Part shown: in pieces, positions 1 to 7,005 of the stretch
Position numbering within the stretch: the stretch's first letter is position 1
Layout of the letters: each line of letters starts with the position of its first letter
Source: Falseniella ignava CCUG 37419
GTDB lineage: Bacteria > Bacillota > Bacilli > Lactobacillales > Aerococcaceae
Direction: 5' to 3'
Assembly: GCF_000301055.1 (NCBI RefSeq)
Contig: NZ_JH932300.1
Location: 270,876-303,927 of the forward strand
DNA: 33,052 nt
Translations under genes and position numbers: made by a program
Notes under the pieces: model-generated
Database searches by the model: none
Told to the model about the DNA's origin: nothing
Seen by the model: the letters and a program-made list of their open reading frames with translations, nothing else

Positions 1-287
1 CTTGAATCATCTTGGATATGTAAATCCAAGTAGGTTTATCGCTTGAATCATCTTGGATATGTAAATCCAAATAGATTCGTCGTTTGAATCATCTAGGATT
101 TAAAAATCCAAATAGGTTTATCGTTTGAATCATCTTGGATTTGTAAATCCAAATAGGTTTGCCGCTTGAATCATCTTGGATTCGTAAATCCAAGTAGGTT
201 TGTCACTTGAATCATCTTGGATTTGTAAATCTAAGTAGGTTTGTCGCTTGAATCTATCTAGATACTGAAATCCAGATAGGTTCCCTT
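1..287. repeat. 41-bp tandem palindromic repeat array, family A
   Basis: Seven head-to-tail units start at 1, 42, 83, 124, 165, 206 and 247, and the array probably continues to the left of the window. Each unit contains an inverted repeat, typically CTTGGATTT-GT-AAATCCAAG, followed by TAGGTTT and a short linker. The last unit (247-287) diverges and resembles units of the array at 28819-29221. The period is not a multiple of three and the units hold no open frame, so this is not coding. The function is unknown. Confidence 0.9.
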
Positions 288-305
288 CCTACACTATCCA
301 TCCGA

Positions 306-339
306 ACAAAAAAGAGCACACATTCGAAAATGTGTGCTC
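306..339 (-). terminator. Rho-independent terminator of the 50-codon gene
   Basis: Arms 314-323 and 330-339 (GAGCACACAT / ATGTGTGCTC) form a 10-bp stem with a 6-nt loop. Read on the minus strand it is followed by six U residues. It lies 15 nt past the stop codon of the minus-strand gene ending at 355. Confidence 0.9.
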
Positions 340-354
340 GTTAGTTATTAGAAA

Positions 355-507
355 TTAGTTTTTACGATTCTTTGGCAACACTAAAGTTGCTTCAGGATAA
401 GTAAATTGACTATCACGACGATATAATTGGCGCCAGTTGTTTTTAATAACTGTTCCGGAATCTTTTTGAGCTTGAATATGAGTTGATAAAATTTGCATTG
501 CAACCAT
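355..507 (-). CDS. Small hypothetical protein, 50 aa
   Basis: A 50-codon open frame on the minus strand. It begins MVAMQILSTHIQAQ and ends LVLPKNRKN, with a basic and aromatic middle (NNWRQLYRRD). I do not recognise the family. There is no signal peptide, membrane segment or cysteine. It is supported as a real gene by a strong ribosome site (AAAGGGG, about 8 nt before ATG), a good promoter upstream at 560-588 and a canonical terminator 15 nt after the stop. It is a free-standing transcription unit beside a repeat array. A second in-frame ATG at codon 4 is a possible start but sits farther from the ribosome site. A small regulatory or structural protein is possible; nothing in the sequence decides this. 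Confidence 0.7.
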   Translation of the reverse strand: MVAMQILSTHIQAQKDSGTVIKNNWRQLYRRDSQFTYPEATLVLPKNRKN

Positions 508-559
508 AGTAATTCCCCTTTCAAAAATTCATTTATTTTGTAACCTCATTACATATATT

Positions 560-588
560 ATTATAGTATAGGTAGTTCTTCTTGTCTT
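560..588 (-). promoter_or_regulatory. Sigma-A promoter of the 50-codon gene
   Basis: On the minus strand AAGACA (588-583) is followed after exactly 17 nt by TATAAT (565-560). The leader to the ATG at 507 is about 45 nt and ends in a strong ribosome site. Confidence 0.65.
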
Positions 589-654
589 TAAAGTGGGATA
601 TTAATACAATTAGAATTTTCTTTTCAACAAATCGCTTTCATAGAGCCAAAATGT

Positions 655-668
655 GGAAAACGTTTTAT
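655..668. promoter_or_regulatory. Possible catabolite-responsive (cre-like) element
   Basis: GGAAAACGTTTTAT matches the 14-nt cre consensus (TGWAARCGYTWWCW) at about 12 positions and has the palindromic core AAAACGTTTT. It lies upstream of candidate -10 boxes (674-679 CATAAT, 707-712 TATAAT) for the operon starting at 794. The match is imperfect, so this is only a candidate CcpA site. Confidence 0.3.
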
Positions 669-793
669 TCTCTCATAATACATCTCAATAAGACAATGGA
701 GAAAATTATAATTCAATGGATAGCTATAGCCAGTGCGCTAAGGTCTTGTTATTTCTAACTATTTTGATAAAATTTGAGTTATGGAGGATGATG

Positions 794-1531
794 ATGAAAA
801 GTACAGTTAAATTAACGATAAACGATCCATCAATACCGATTTCACCCGAACTTTTACAACTTGAAATGCCATCGCGAGATACGATTGCTCAACCATTATT
901 ATTAAAAGCTAAAAAAGAATACGAAGCGAATACGGGGGAATTTACGACGCATTTAACCGATGAAATGATTCAACAGCTCAATCTACCTCAAATAACATCA
1001 GTTGAACAATTAGAACAATTGGGTGTAGAGCTTTATACTAATCGATTATACGAACAACATTTTTATCGAGTGATTTTACCGGAAGTCATCAAATTTTATC
1101 GAGTACACAGTGAGTTTGTGATTGACCCTGATGAATTAGATACTTATAGTGAAGCCTATATTGAGAAAGTGGATGAACAAGCAGAAGCTGAGGGGCTCTC
1201 ACTGGATGAGTATGTTCAACAAACGTGGGGAATATCCAATGGTATAGACATAATAGCGTTTTTAGAACAAAAAGCGCACGACCAATTTTACACACATTTA
1301 ATAGCAGATCAATGGTACCAAGAACAAGGCGGAGAATTAAACCGCACCGCTTATGATGCCTTTATTCAGCATCAAGTGATTCATCAACATCAAGATGAAA
1401 TTGAGCTACGCGAACAATTTTCCTATCAACGATTTATCGAACATTATCCTGAAATCACGTGGACACAACACCTGGAAGAACATTACCGTCAGGAAGTCGA
1501 ATTAATTATCAATCCAAATCTTGAATTATAA
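794..1531 (+). CDS. Trigger-factor-like protein without a PPIase domain
   Basis: The product is 245 aa, acidic and predicted soluble, with no signal peptide. The region around residues 85-150 (a FYRVHSEFVIDPDEL stretch, then SEAYIEKVDEQAEAEGLSLDEYVQQTWG) resembles the substrate-binding C-terminal arms of trigger factor. There the usual pattern is a DEEV-type helix, then GMSLEEYL, then an AEEEGIEVTEEEY-type segment, matched here by ADQWYQEQGGELNRTAYDAF. The ribosome-binding and FKBP-type isomerase domains are absent. The open frame extends up to 716, but GGAGG at 783-787 places the start at ATG 794 (or 791). The gene is 21 nt ahead of a membrane-anchored beta-lactamase-fold enzyme, suggesting one operon. 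A chaperone role is an inference from the distant resemblance. Confidence 0.6.
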   Translation: MKSTVKLTINDPSIPISPELLQLEMPSRDTIAQPLLLKAKKEYEANTGEFTTHLTDEMIQQLNLPQITSVEQLEQLGVELYTNRLYEQHFYRVILPEVIKFYRVHSEFVIDPDELDTYSEAYIEKVDEQAEAEGLSLDEYVQQTWGISNGIDIIAFLEQKAHDQFYTHLIADQWYQEQGGELNRTAYDAFIQHQVIHQHQDEIELREQFSYQRFIEHYPEITWTQHLEEHYRQEVELIINPNLEL

Positions 1532-1552
1532 CGATTAGAGGAGGTTTAAGCA

Positions 1553-3301
1553 TTGAATAAACCCTATACAAAGCGTCAATGGGGGATTTTTATCCTATTA
1601 CTAGGTTTACTGACTGGTGGTGTGCTTTATGCCTCAATCCATACTTTTGTTCAAGAGGATGTGACCTACCAAGTCTCACAATGGTTGCAGACCTTTGTGA
1701 AAAATCCTTTTGACACAAGTGATTTACATTATTCAAAAATGGAGCTTGACTTAACCCCTGAAGGTGGATTTTTAGTCAAGCGAATGAAAGATGACTATCT
1801 TGAGGTAGGCGTTAGTAACCGTGAGAAAGAATCACTCATCGCTCAAGTTGTTTCAAGCGATCAAATGCGTTCACTGCCGGCAGGGTTAACCGAAGATGAG
1901 CTCCCATGGTTCTATAATAGTCCTCAAGTTGCAAAAGATTCTCCGTATTCTTATGCGAATCAATATCGATTAGTAGAGGATGAGGGAATTAATGAATTAA
2001 GATGGTATGAATATCAAGGTAAGAGATATTTATTCCAGGATGATAGACTTTATACAGGTTGGCACCAAGATACAGATGGAGAATACCTTTATTATAATCA
2101 AGGTGTGATCCAACCAACTTCTTTAAGTCAAGATGATTTGGATAACTTTATTGAGCAAAGCAGAATTATCAAGCAACTTTCCCCGTCAATCGGCAAGTCA
2201 TTATTTTTTGAGCGAAACCAAGATGACTATAAGCAAATGTATTCACTAAAATCGAATCATTATAGCATATTATATAAAGCAACCGATCAATTGATTCTCT
2301 CATCGCCTCCGGGTACTCGAGGATCTGTATTAGTCGCTTCAACGAAGAATTTCTACGATATGCCACTTGAAGTCGTTGAAGAATATCGAAGTGAAAACCA
2401 AGTTTGGTTGCATGTTATGGTGGGCTATGATGAATTAGGCTGGATACAACAAGACCTATCGAGAACACACTATGTCCCAACGTATTACAGTGAACGAACA
2501 CTGCTTGATACGATTGAAGCTGTGTTACAAGAAGAAGTGGATAGTATTGCGGCAGACGTAGGAGCATCATTTATTAATAATGAAACGATGGCTCAAGTGA
2601 GCGTCAATGATCATCCGTTTTTCCCGGCCAGTACTCAGAAGATTTATGTGCTTGGGGAGTTATATCATCAATATCGAACGGGTGAATTAGACCCTTATCA
2701 AGTGGTCACGCTCTATGATTCCGATCGTGTCCCTGGAGCTGGTATCATTCAAGGATATCCGACCGGCAGCCAATTTTATATTGATGAATTAGTGGATTTA
2801 GTGGCAATTTACTCGGATAATACTGCAGCCAATATGTTAATTGATACGGTCGGAGGCGGCGAGAAAATAAACCCAAGACTTCAACAAATCGGACTCTTCG
2901 ATACCTATGTTTATGGCAAGTATTATGGAGAAGATACTTACTTAACGACCACCCCTTCTGATGCTGCACGATTTTTTGCTTTACTATACAATAATCGTCT
3001 AAATGGCGAGCCCTACGACGATATGCTAGTTAATAAATTATTTATGAACACACATACTTTTCTGAGAAGTTATCTTTATGGTGGAGCGACAACTTCATAT
3101 AATAAGTCTGGACTCGGTTCAAGCGAACAAAATGATGTGGCAACTTTTATTACGCCTTATGGTTCTTATTCGCTCGCAGTTTATACGGCATACCCTGCCA
3201 ACTATGACACTATTGCGGACAGCTTAGCAATGTTATCACTGCGTGTTCACGACGCGTTCAATGAAGTACGTTCTGACTTATGGATTAAAGTGGAAGAATA
3301 A
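1553..3301 (+). CDS. Membrane-anchored beta-lactamase-fold serine hydrolase with SH3/GW-like domain
   Basis: 582 aa. An N-terminal membrane segment (about residues 9-31) follows a short basic tail, so the bulk should face outside. The middle (about 170-310) has GW/SH3-like stretches (GWHQDTDGEYLYY, VGYDELGWIQQD). The C-terminal 260 residues hold the three motifs of class A beta-lactamase and low-molecular-weight penicillin-binding proteins: S360-T-Q-K363, S421-D-N423 and K518-S-G520. The start is TTG at 1553, supported by AGAGGAGG at 1537-1544 with 8 nt spacing. It is the second gene of an operon and is followed by a terminator. It could be a peptidoglycan-acting peptidase or a true beta-lactamase; the extra wall-binding-like region favours cell-wall work. 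Confidence 0.8.
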   Translation: MNKPYTKRQWGIFILLLGLLTGGVLYASIHTFVQEDVTYQVSQWLQTFVKNPFDTSDLHYSKMELDLTPEGGFLVKRMKDDYLEVGVSNREKESLIAQVVSSDQMRSLPAGLTEDELPWFYNSPQVAKDSPYSYANQYRLVEDEGINELRWYEYQGKRYLFQDDRLYTGWHQDTDGEYLYYNQGVIQPTSLSQDDLDNFIEQSRIIKQLSPSIGKSLFFERNQDDYKQMYSLKSNHYSILYKATDQLILSSPPGTRGSVLVASTKNFYDMPLEVVEEYRSENQVWLHVMVGYDELGWIQQDLSRTHYVPTYYSERTLLDTIEAVLQEEVDSIAADVGASFINNETMAQVSVNDHPFFPASTQKIYVLGELYHQYRTGELDPYQVVTLYDSDRVPGAGIIQGYPTGSQFYIDELVDLVAIYSDNTAANMLIDTVGGGEKINPRLQQIGLFDTYVYGKYYGEDTYLTTTPSDAARFFALLYNNRLNGEPYDDMLVNKLFMNTHTFLRSYLYGGATTSYNKSGLGSSEQNDVATFITPYGSYSLAVYTAYPANYDTIADSLAMLSLRVHDAFNEVRSDLWIKVEE

Positions 3302-3316
3302 TCTTTTAATATTTAG

Positions 3317-3340
3317 CGATCCGGAAGGATCGTTTTTTTT
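3317..3340 (+). terminator. Rho-independent terminator
   Basis: Stem CGATCC / GGATCG (3317-3322, 3327-3332) with a GGAA loop and eight T residues. It ends the operon of the trigger-factor-like and beta-lactamase-fold genes. Confidence 0.9.
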
Positions 3341-3344
3341 GCAT

Positions 3345-3375
3345 AAAAAAGGCTGAACCCCCCAAAGGTTCAGCC
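3345..3375 (-). terminator. Rho-independent terminator of the ArsR-type gene
   Basis: GGCTGAACC (3351-3359) pairs with GGTTCAGCC (3367-3375). On the minus strand the hairpin is followed by six U residues, just past the regulator's stop codon at 3400. Confidence 0.9.
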
Positions 3376-3399
3376 TAAAGTTAATTCTTATTGATAAAG

Positions 3400-3687
3400 T
3401 TATTTAACGGTGCTTTTGATCACATTAATCGCAATTGGATTAACGATATCATAGAAAATCTTAGTACCTTCACGATTATTGTTAACGACACCTAATTGTC
3501 GCATTTTGCTGATATGTTGAGAAACTGTTGATTGTGGTAAATCTAAATTTTCTTGGATAGATTTAACGTTCATCGAACCATTTTCTAGTAATGTCTTAGC
3601 AATTGAATAGCGAATTGGATGCGCTAGTACTTTTAAGATTTCCACAATTTCATCGATTTCATGACTATTAACATCAATTTTTTGCAT
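3400..3687 (-). CDS. ArsR/SmtB-family winged-helix transcription regulator
   Basis: 95 aa. A helix with LAHPIRYSIAKTLL is followed by the recognition helix region LPQSTVSQHISKMRQLGVV and a short wing (NNREGTKIFYDI), the classic ArsR layout. There are no cysteines and few histidines, so the usual thiol metal-sensing sites of ArsR, CadC or SmtB are absent; it may sense something other than a soft metal, or act redox-independently. The start is supported by AAAGGGGG about 7 nt upstream. It is transcribed divergently from oligoendopeptidase F, with about 180 bp between them, so it could regulate itself and its neighbour. Its target and ligand cannot be told from sequence. Confidence 0.88.
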   Translation of the reverse strand: MQKIDVNSHEIDEIVEILKVLAHPIRYSIAKTLLENGSMNVKSIQENLDLPQSTVSQHISKMRQLGVVNNNREGTKIFYDIVNPIAINVIKSTVK

Positions 3688-3810
3688 TTTTTGGCCCCCT
3701 TTATGCTGAATCGATATCTATATTTTAACACACAACGGCGATTGAATAAATGAATAAAATAATAAATTATTGTAATATTATCCTTCATATTAAAACTTCT
3801 ATATTTGTCC

Positions 3811-3839
3811 TTGCCAGGAGCGCGAGGATAATTTATGAT
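3811..3839 (+). promoter_or_regulatory. Promoter of oligoendopeptidase F
   Basis: TTGCCA (3811-3816), a 17-nt spacer, then TATGAT (3834-3839). The predicted start of transcription near 3846 leaves a very short leader before the ATG at 3869. The -10 overlaps the Fur box at 3837-3855. Confidence 0.65.
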
Positions 3840-3855
3840 AATGATAATCATTAAA
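3837..3855. promoter_or_regulatory. Fur-type iron box over the pepF promoter
   Basis: GATAATGATAATCATTAAA matches 17 of 19 positions of the classical Fur box (GATAATGATAATCATTATC). It covers the end of the -10 and the predicted transcription start, the typical position of a repressor operator. The ribosome site GGAGGT follows at 3857-3862. Related metalloregulators such as PerR or MntR also use AT-rich palindromes, but the repeated GATAAT hexamers fit Fur best. Confidence 0.65.
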
Positions 3856-3868
3856 TGGAGGTAAAAAT

Positions 3869-5665
3869 ATGACCCAATTACCAACACGAGACCAAGTTCC
3901 AACCCAGGAAACATGGGATTTATCACTACTATTTAGCGATCAAGCTGAGTTTGAAGCAGCGGTTGAATCACTCAAGCAAAAGGTGGAACAATTCCATCAA
4001 CAATACAAAAACCAACTGAAAGATATTAAAATGATTGTTCAATCACTTATTGAATATGAGGAAATTGAACGGTCAATAAACCACATCCGAATGTATGCTT
4101 CACTCGGTTATGAAGTCGATAAAACAAATTCGCAATATGAAGAAAATGCGGTGCGGTTAGGATTTTTACTTGGTAAGCTGAGTCAAGGCTTATCGTTCTA
4201 TCATTCTGAGTTAAGCGCCATAAGTACCGAGTTGCTCGAGCAAGTAAAATCGACGCCAGAAGGCGCGCCTTACCAATACTTTATCGATGAAATTATTCGT
4301 TATAAAGATATTCGACTAGACCCGGCAGTAGAGGATGCTTTGAGTTATTTAAGTGGAAATCTTTATCATTCTTACGCATTGTATGGTGCTACTAAATTCC
4401 AAGATATGGCGTTTGACAACTTTGAAATTGACGGCAAAGTTTATATGAATAGCTTCAATGCATTCGAAGGTGATTATGAAGGGCATCCGGACTTCAAAAT
4501 ACGCCACGCAAGTTGGGATGCATTCCATCAAAGTCTTGCACGTTATCAGCATACACTTGCAAGTAATTATATTAATCGCGTGCAAACTGAGAAGAAAATG
4601 GCAACATTACGTGGCTTTGATTCAGTTATCGACTATTTATTATTTGACCAGAAAGTCACACGTGATAGCTACAATCAAATTATCGATACGTTAACCAATG
4701 ATTTTGCACCCGTCATGCAACGCTATGCAACATTACTTGCCAAAGAACATGGATTAGAAAAAGTCTCATTAGCTGATATTAAGATGCCTTTCACTAAAGG
4801 AGAATCGAGCCATATTACGATTGAGCAAAGTGAACAGATGTTGCTTGATGCTTTCCAAGTGATGGGGGATGAATATTTAGCTATTTTCCGCCAAGCCTTT
4901 GCTGAGCGGTGGATCGACTACCCAATGAATCAGACGAAGTCGACTGGAGGATTTTGTTCGACAAGTTACCAAGGACCTGCTTATATCTTATTAAACTGGA
5001 CGGGGTTATTAAGTGAAGTTTTAGTACTAGCACACGAATTAGGCCATGCTGGACATTTTGTACTTCAGTATCGTGATCAACTTGCAATCACTCCAGAACC
5101 AAGTATGTACTTTGTCGAAGCGCCATCAACGTGTAATGAGGTTATTATGTGCCAATACTTATTAGCGCAAGATATCGATGATCAAGCTAAGCGCAGTTTA
5201 ATTACTGAATTCATCTCACGGACATATTACCATAATATGGTAACGCATTTATTGGAAGCGGACTTCCAACGCAAAGTTTATCAAGCAGTAGACCGAGAAG
5301 ATGTCTTGAATGCAGCAGTACTTAACCAATTCTTCAAAGAAACTTTAGAGAATTTCTGGCAAGGCGCTGTCGAAATTAATCCGGGCGCAGAATTAACGTG
5401 GATGCGTCAACCACATTATCATATGGGACTCTATCCATACACTTATTCAGCAGGATTAACTATCGGAACTCAAATGGGACAACGGATTGCTAAAGGCGAA
5501 ACTGAGGCGATCAAGCAATGGCTTGACGTCTTAAAAGCAGGTGGAACACTGAGCCCACTTGAACTAGCACAAGCAGCAGATGTTGATATGAGCACGCCAG
5601 AAGCGCTACATCAAACGATTGCCTATGTTGATAGCTTATTGGATCAAGTTGAAAGCTTGGCATAG
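3869..5665 (+). CDS. pepF: Oligoendopeptidase F (M3B zinc metallopeptidase)
   Basis: 598 aa, the normal length of PepF. The opening (QVPTQETWDLSLLF) and the zinc site H389-E-L-G-H393, with a third ligand probably E417 in the segment MYFVEAPSTCNE, identify the M3B family. These cytoplasmic enzymes cleave peptides of roughly 7-17 residues and take part in peptide nutrition and turnover of signal peptides and peptide pheromones. The start ATG follows GGAGGT with 6 nt spacing. The gene is monocistronic: its own promoter lies at 3811-3839 and a terminator at 5704-5750. The unusual feature is a Fur-type operator over its promoter, which suggests iron control of a peptidase. Confidence 0.95.
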   Translation: MTQLPTRDQVPTQETWDLSLLFSDQAEFEAAVESLKQKVEQFHQQYKNQLKDIKMIVQSLIEYEEIERSINHIRMYASLGYEVDKTNSQYEENAVRLGFLLGKLSQGLSFYHSELSAISTELLEQVKSTPEGAPYQYFIDEIIRYKDIRLDPAVEDALSYLSGNLYHSYALYGATKFQDMAFDNFEIDGKVYMNSFNAFEGDYEGHPDFKIRHASWDAFHQSLARYQHTLASNYINRVQTEKKMATLRGFDSVIDYLLFDQKVTRDSYNQIIDTLTNDFAPVMQRYATLLAKEHGLEKVSLADIKMPFTKGESSHITIEQSEQMLLDAFQVMGDEYLAIFRQAFAERWIDYPMNQTKSTGGFCSTSYQGPAYILLNWTGLLSEVLVLAHELGHAGHFVLQYRDQLAITPEPSMYFVEAPSTCNEVIMCQYLLAQDIDDQAKRSLITEFISRTYYHNMVTHLLEADFQRKVYQAVDREDVLNAAVLNQFFKETLENFWQGAVEINPGAELTWMRQPHYHMGLYPYTYSAGLTIGTQMGQRIAKGETEAIKQWLDVLKAGGTLSPLELAQAADVDMSTPEALHQTIAYVDSLLDQVESLA

Positions 5666-5703
5666 TATTACAATTTGTTAACAAAAATTTCATGCCGTGT
5701 AAG

Positions 5704-5750
5704 AAGCGTTAAGCTCGATTTACAAATCGCGTTTAACGCTTTTCCTTTTT
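5704..5750 (+). terminator. Rho-independent terminator of pepF
   Basis: AAGCGTTAA (5704-5712) pairs with TTAACGCTT (5733-5741), and an inner CGATTT / AAATCG pairing extends the stem. A T-rich tract runs to 5750. Confidence 0.85.
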
Positions 5751-5836
5751 ATCGGCTTATTGTAAGATAACATCTATACTACGAATGCAGTCCCGACACA
5801 ATTTGTTTATTTCGAAGGATTGCCGAAGGAGATTAT

Positions 5837-6799
5837 ATGAAGAAATCATTTAAAGTCATCATGATGACACTTACAAGTAGCTTAATCTTATCAGTGGGAC
5901 AGCCGGTCTCAGCACAATCAACATCTCACCAATCATTAACGTTAGTTAACGATTGGATCCAACGTACTTACAATGAAGTTGCTTACTCGATTCAAAATGA
6001 TTTGCAATACAATAATGTTTACACCATCCGTTGGGGAGACACGCTTTCAACAATCGCTAAAGCAATGCGGATCTCTGTCGCAGAAGTTATGGCATTAAAC
6101 AATATTGATAACCCAAATCATATTGTAGCTGGACGTTCGCTTTACTTAACGCAACAAGTTGATGCGCCACAAACGGAAATTTCTGAAACGGAGTCGAATG
6201 AGCGTTCATTGTTAGTTGATACAGCTTCATTTAACCAAAATCCAACAGAAACTGAAGAAGCTACTGTGATAGAACAACCAACCTATGTTGAAGAAACAAC
6301 TGCGGAAGAAGCAACTGTGGAAGAAACTTATGTGGAAGAAACTGCAGAAGTGACGACACAAATTACTGAAACGATCCCAGAAGTAGTGACAGAGCTAACG
6401 CAAGAACCTGTTACAACCGTTGAAGTGGTTGAAACAGAATCACTATGGCAAGAAGAAACAACAGAAGTAACGACGGTTGATACGAGTGCGCCTCAAAATC
6501 TTAGCGCACGTGAAGCATTTGATCAACTGGCTATCCAGAAAGGGTTATCCGCAAGTGAGATTGAAGGTTGGGCATATATTATCCAACGCGAATCGGGTTG
6601 GAATCATACTATTTCGAACCCAACAAGTGGTGCTTATGGATTACCACAAGCATTACCAGGTAATAAGATGGCAAGTCATGGCGTAGACTGGGCAACCAAC
6701 CCTTATACGCAACTTGCTTGGATGTATGATTACATGGTAAACCGTTACGGTAGTGTTCAAGGAGCCATTGACTTCTGGCACGCAAACCACTGGTATTAA
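5837..6799 (+). CDS. Secreted LysM protein with Apf-type C-terminal domain
   Basis: 320 aa. A signal peptide (cleavage likely after VSA at residue 26) is followed by one LysM peptidoglycan-binding domain (about 61-106, containing YTIRWGDTLS and VAGRSLYL). Next comes a long Thr/Glu/Val-rich linker (about 108-225). The C-terminal domain of about 90 residues contains YIIQRESGWN, GAYGLPQALPGNKMASHG and WATNPYTQL and ends in WHANHWY. That domain matches aggregation-promoting-factor (Apf) proteins of lactobacilli, a transglycosylase-like fold with the candidate catalytic Glu in RESGWN. The protein probably binds and remodels peptidoglycan outside the cell. It is monocistronic, with AAGGAG before the ATG and a strong terminator after it. 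Confidence 0.9.
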   Translation: MKKSFKVIMMTLTSSLILSVGQPVSAQSTSHQSLTLVNDWIQRTYNEVAYSIQNDLQYNNVYTIRWGDTLSTIAKAMRISVAEVMALNNIDNPNHIVAGRSLYLTQQVDAPQTEISETESNERSLLVDTASFNQNPTETEEATVIEQPTYVEETTAEEATVEETYVEETAEVTTQITETIPEVVTELTQEPVTTVEVVETESLWQEETTEVTTVDTSAPQNLSAREAFDQLAIQKGLSASEIEGWAYIIQRESGWNHTISNPTSGAYGLPQALPGNKMASHGVDWATNPYTQLAWMYDYMVNRYGSVQGAIDFWHANHWY

Positions 6800-6822
6800 T
6801 CTTAAATTAAACAATCATAAAG

Positions 6823-6862
6823 ACCGAATCCAGTCACTTAAAGTGTGAGGATTCGGTTTTTT
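6823..6862 (+). terminator. Rho-independent terminator
   Basis: ACCGAATCC (6823-6831) pairs with GGATTCGGT (6849-6857), followed by a T run. It ends the LysM/Apf gene. Confidence 0.9.
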
Positions 6863-6947
6863 GGTTTCATAATATCGTCTATTTTTCAACATTGTTCGTA
6901 AAATAATTTTATCGAAATATTTATGGACATGAATATAAAACTGTTTA

Positions 6948-6956
6948 TGGTATACT
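6948..6956 (+). promoter_or_regulatory. Extended -10 promoter of the Mga-family gene
   Basis: TGG-TATACT is an extended -10 with no convincing -35. A second box, TATAAT, lies at 6959-6964. The preceding CTGTTTATGG equals the left arm of the family B 41-bp repeats (see 18907-19192). Confidence 0.4.
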
Positions 6957-7005
6957 AGTATAATAATGTGAAGACGATATAACAATATTATAGGAGGAAG
7001 TAAGA

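Noticed and set aside
3633-3926. A 97-codon minus-strand frame spanning the ArsR-pepF intergenic region
   Set aside because: It runs across divergent promoters and into pepF, has no ribosome site and no recognisable protein features.
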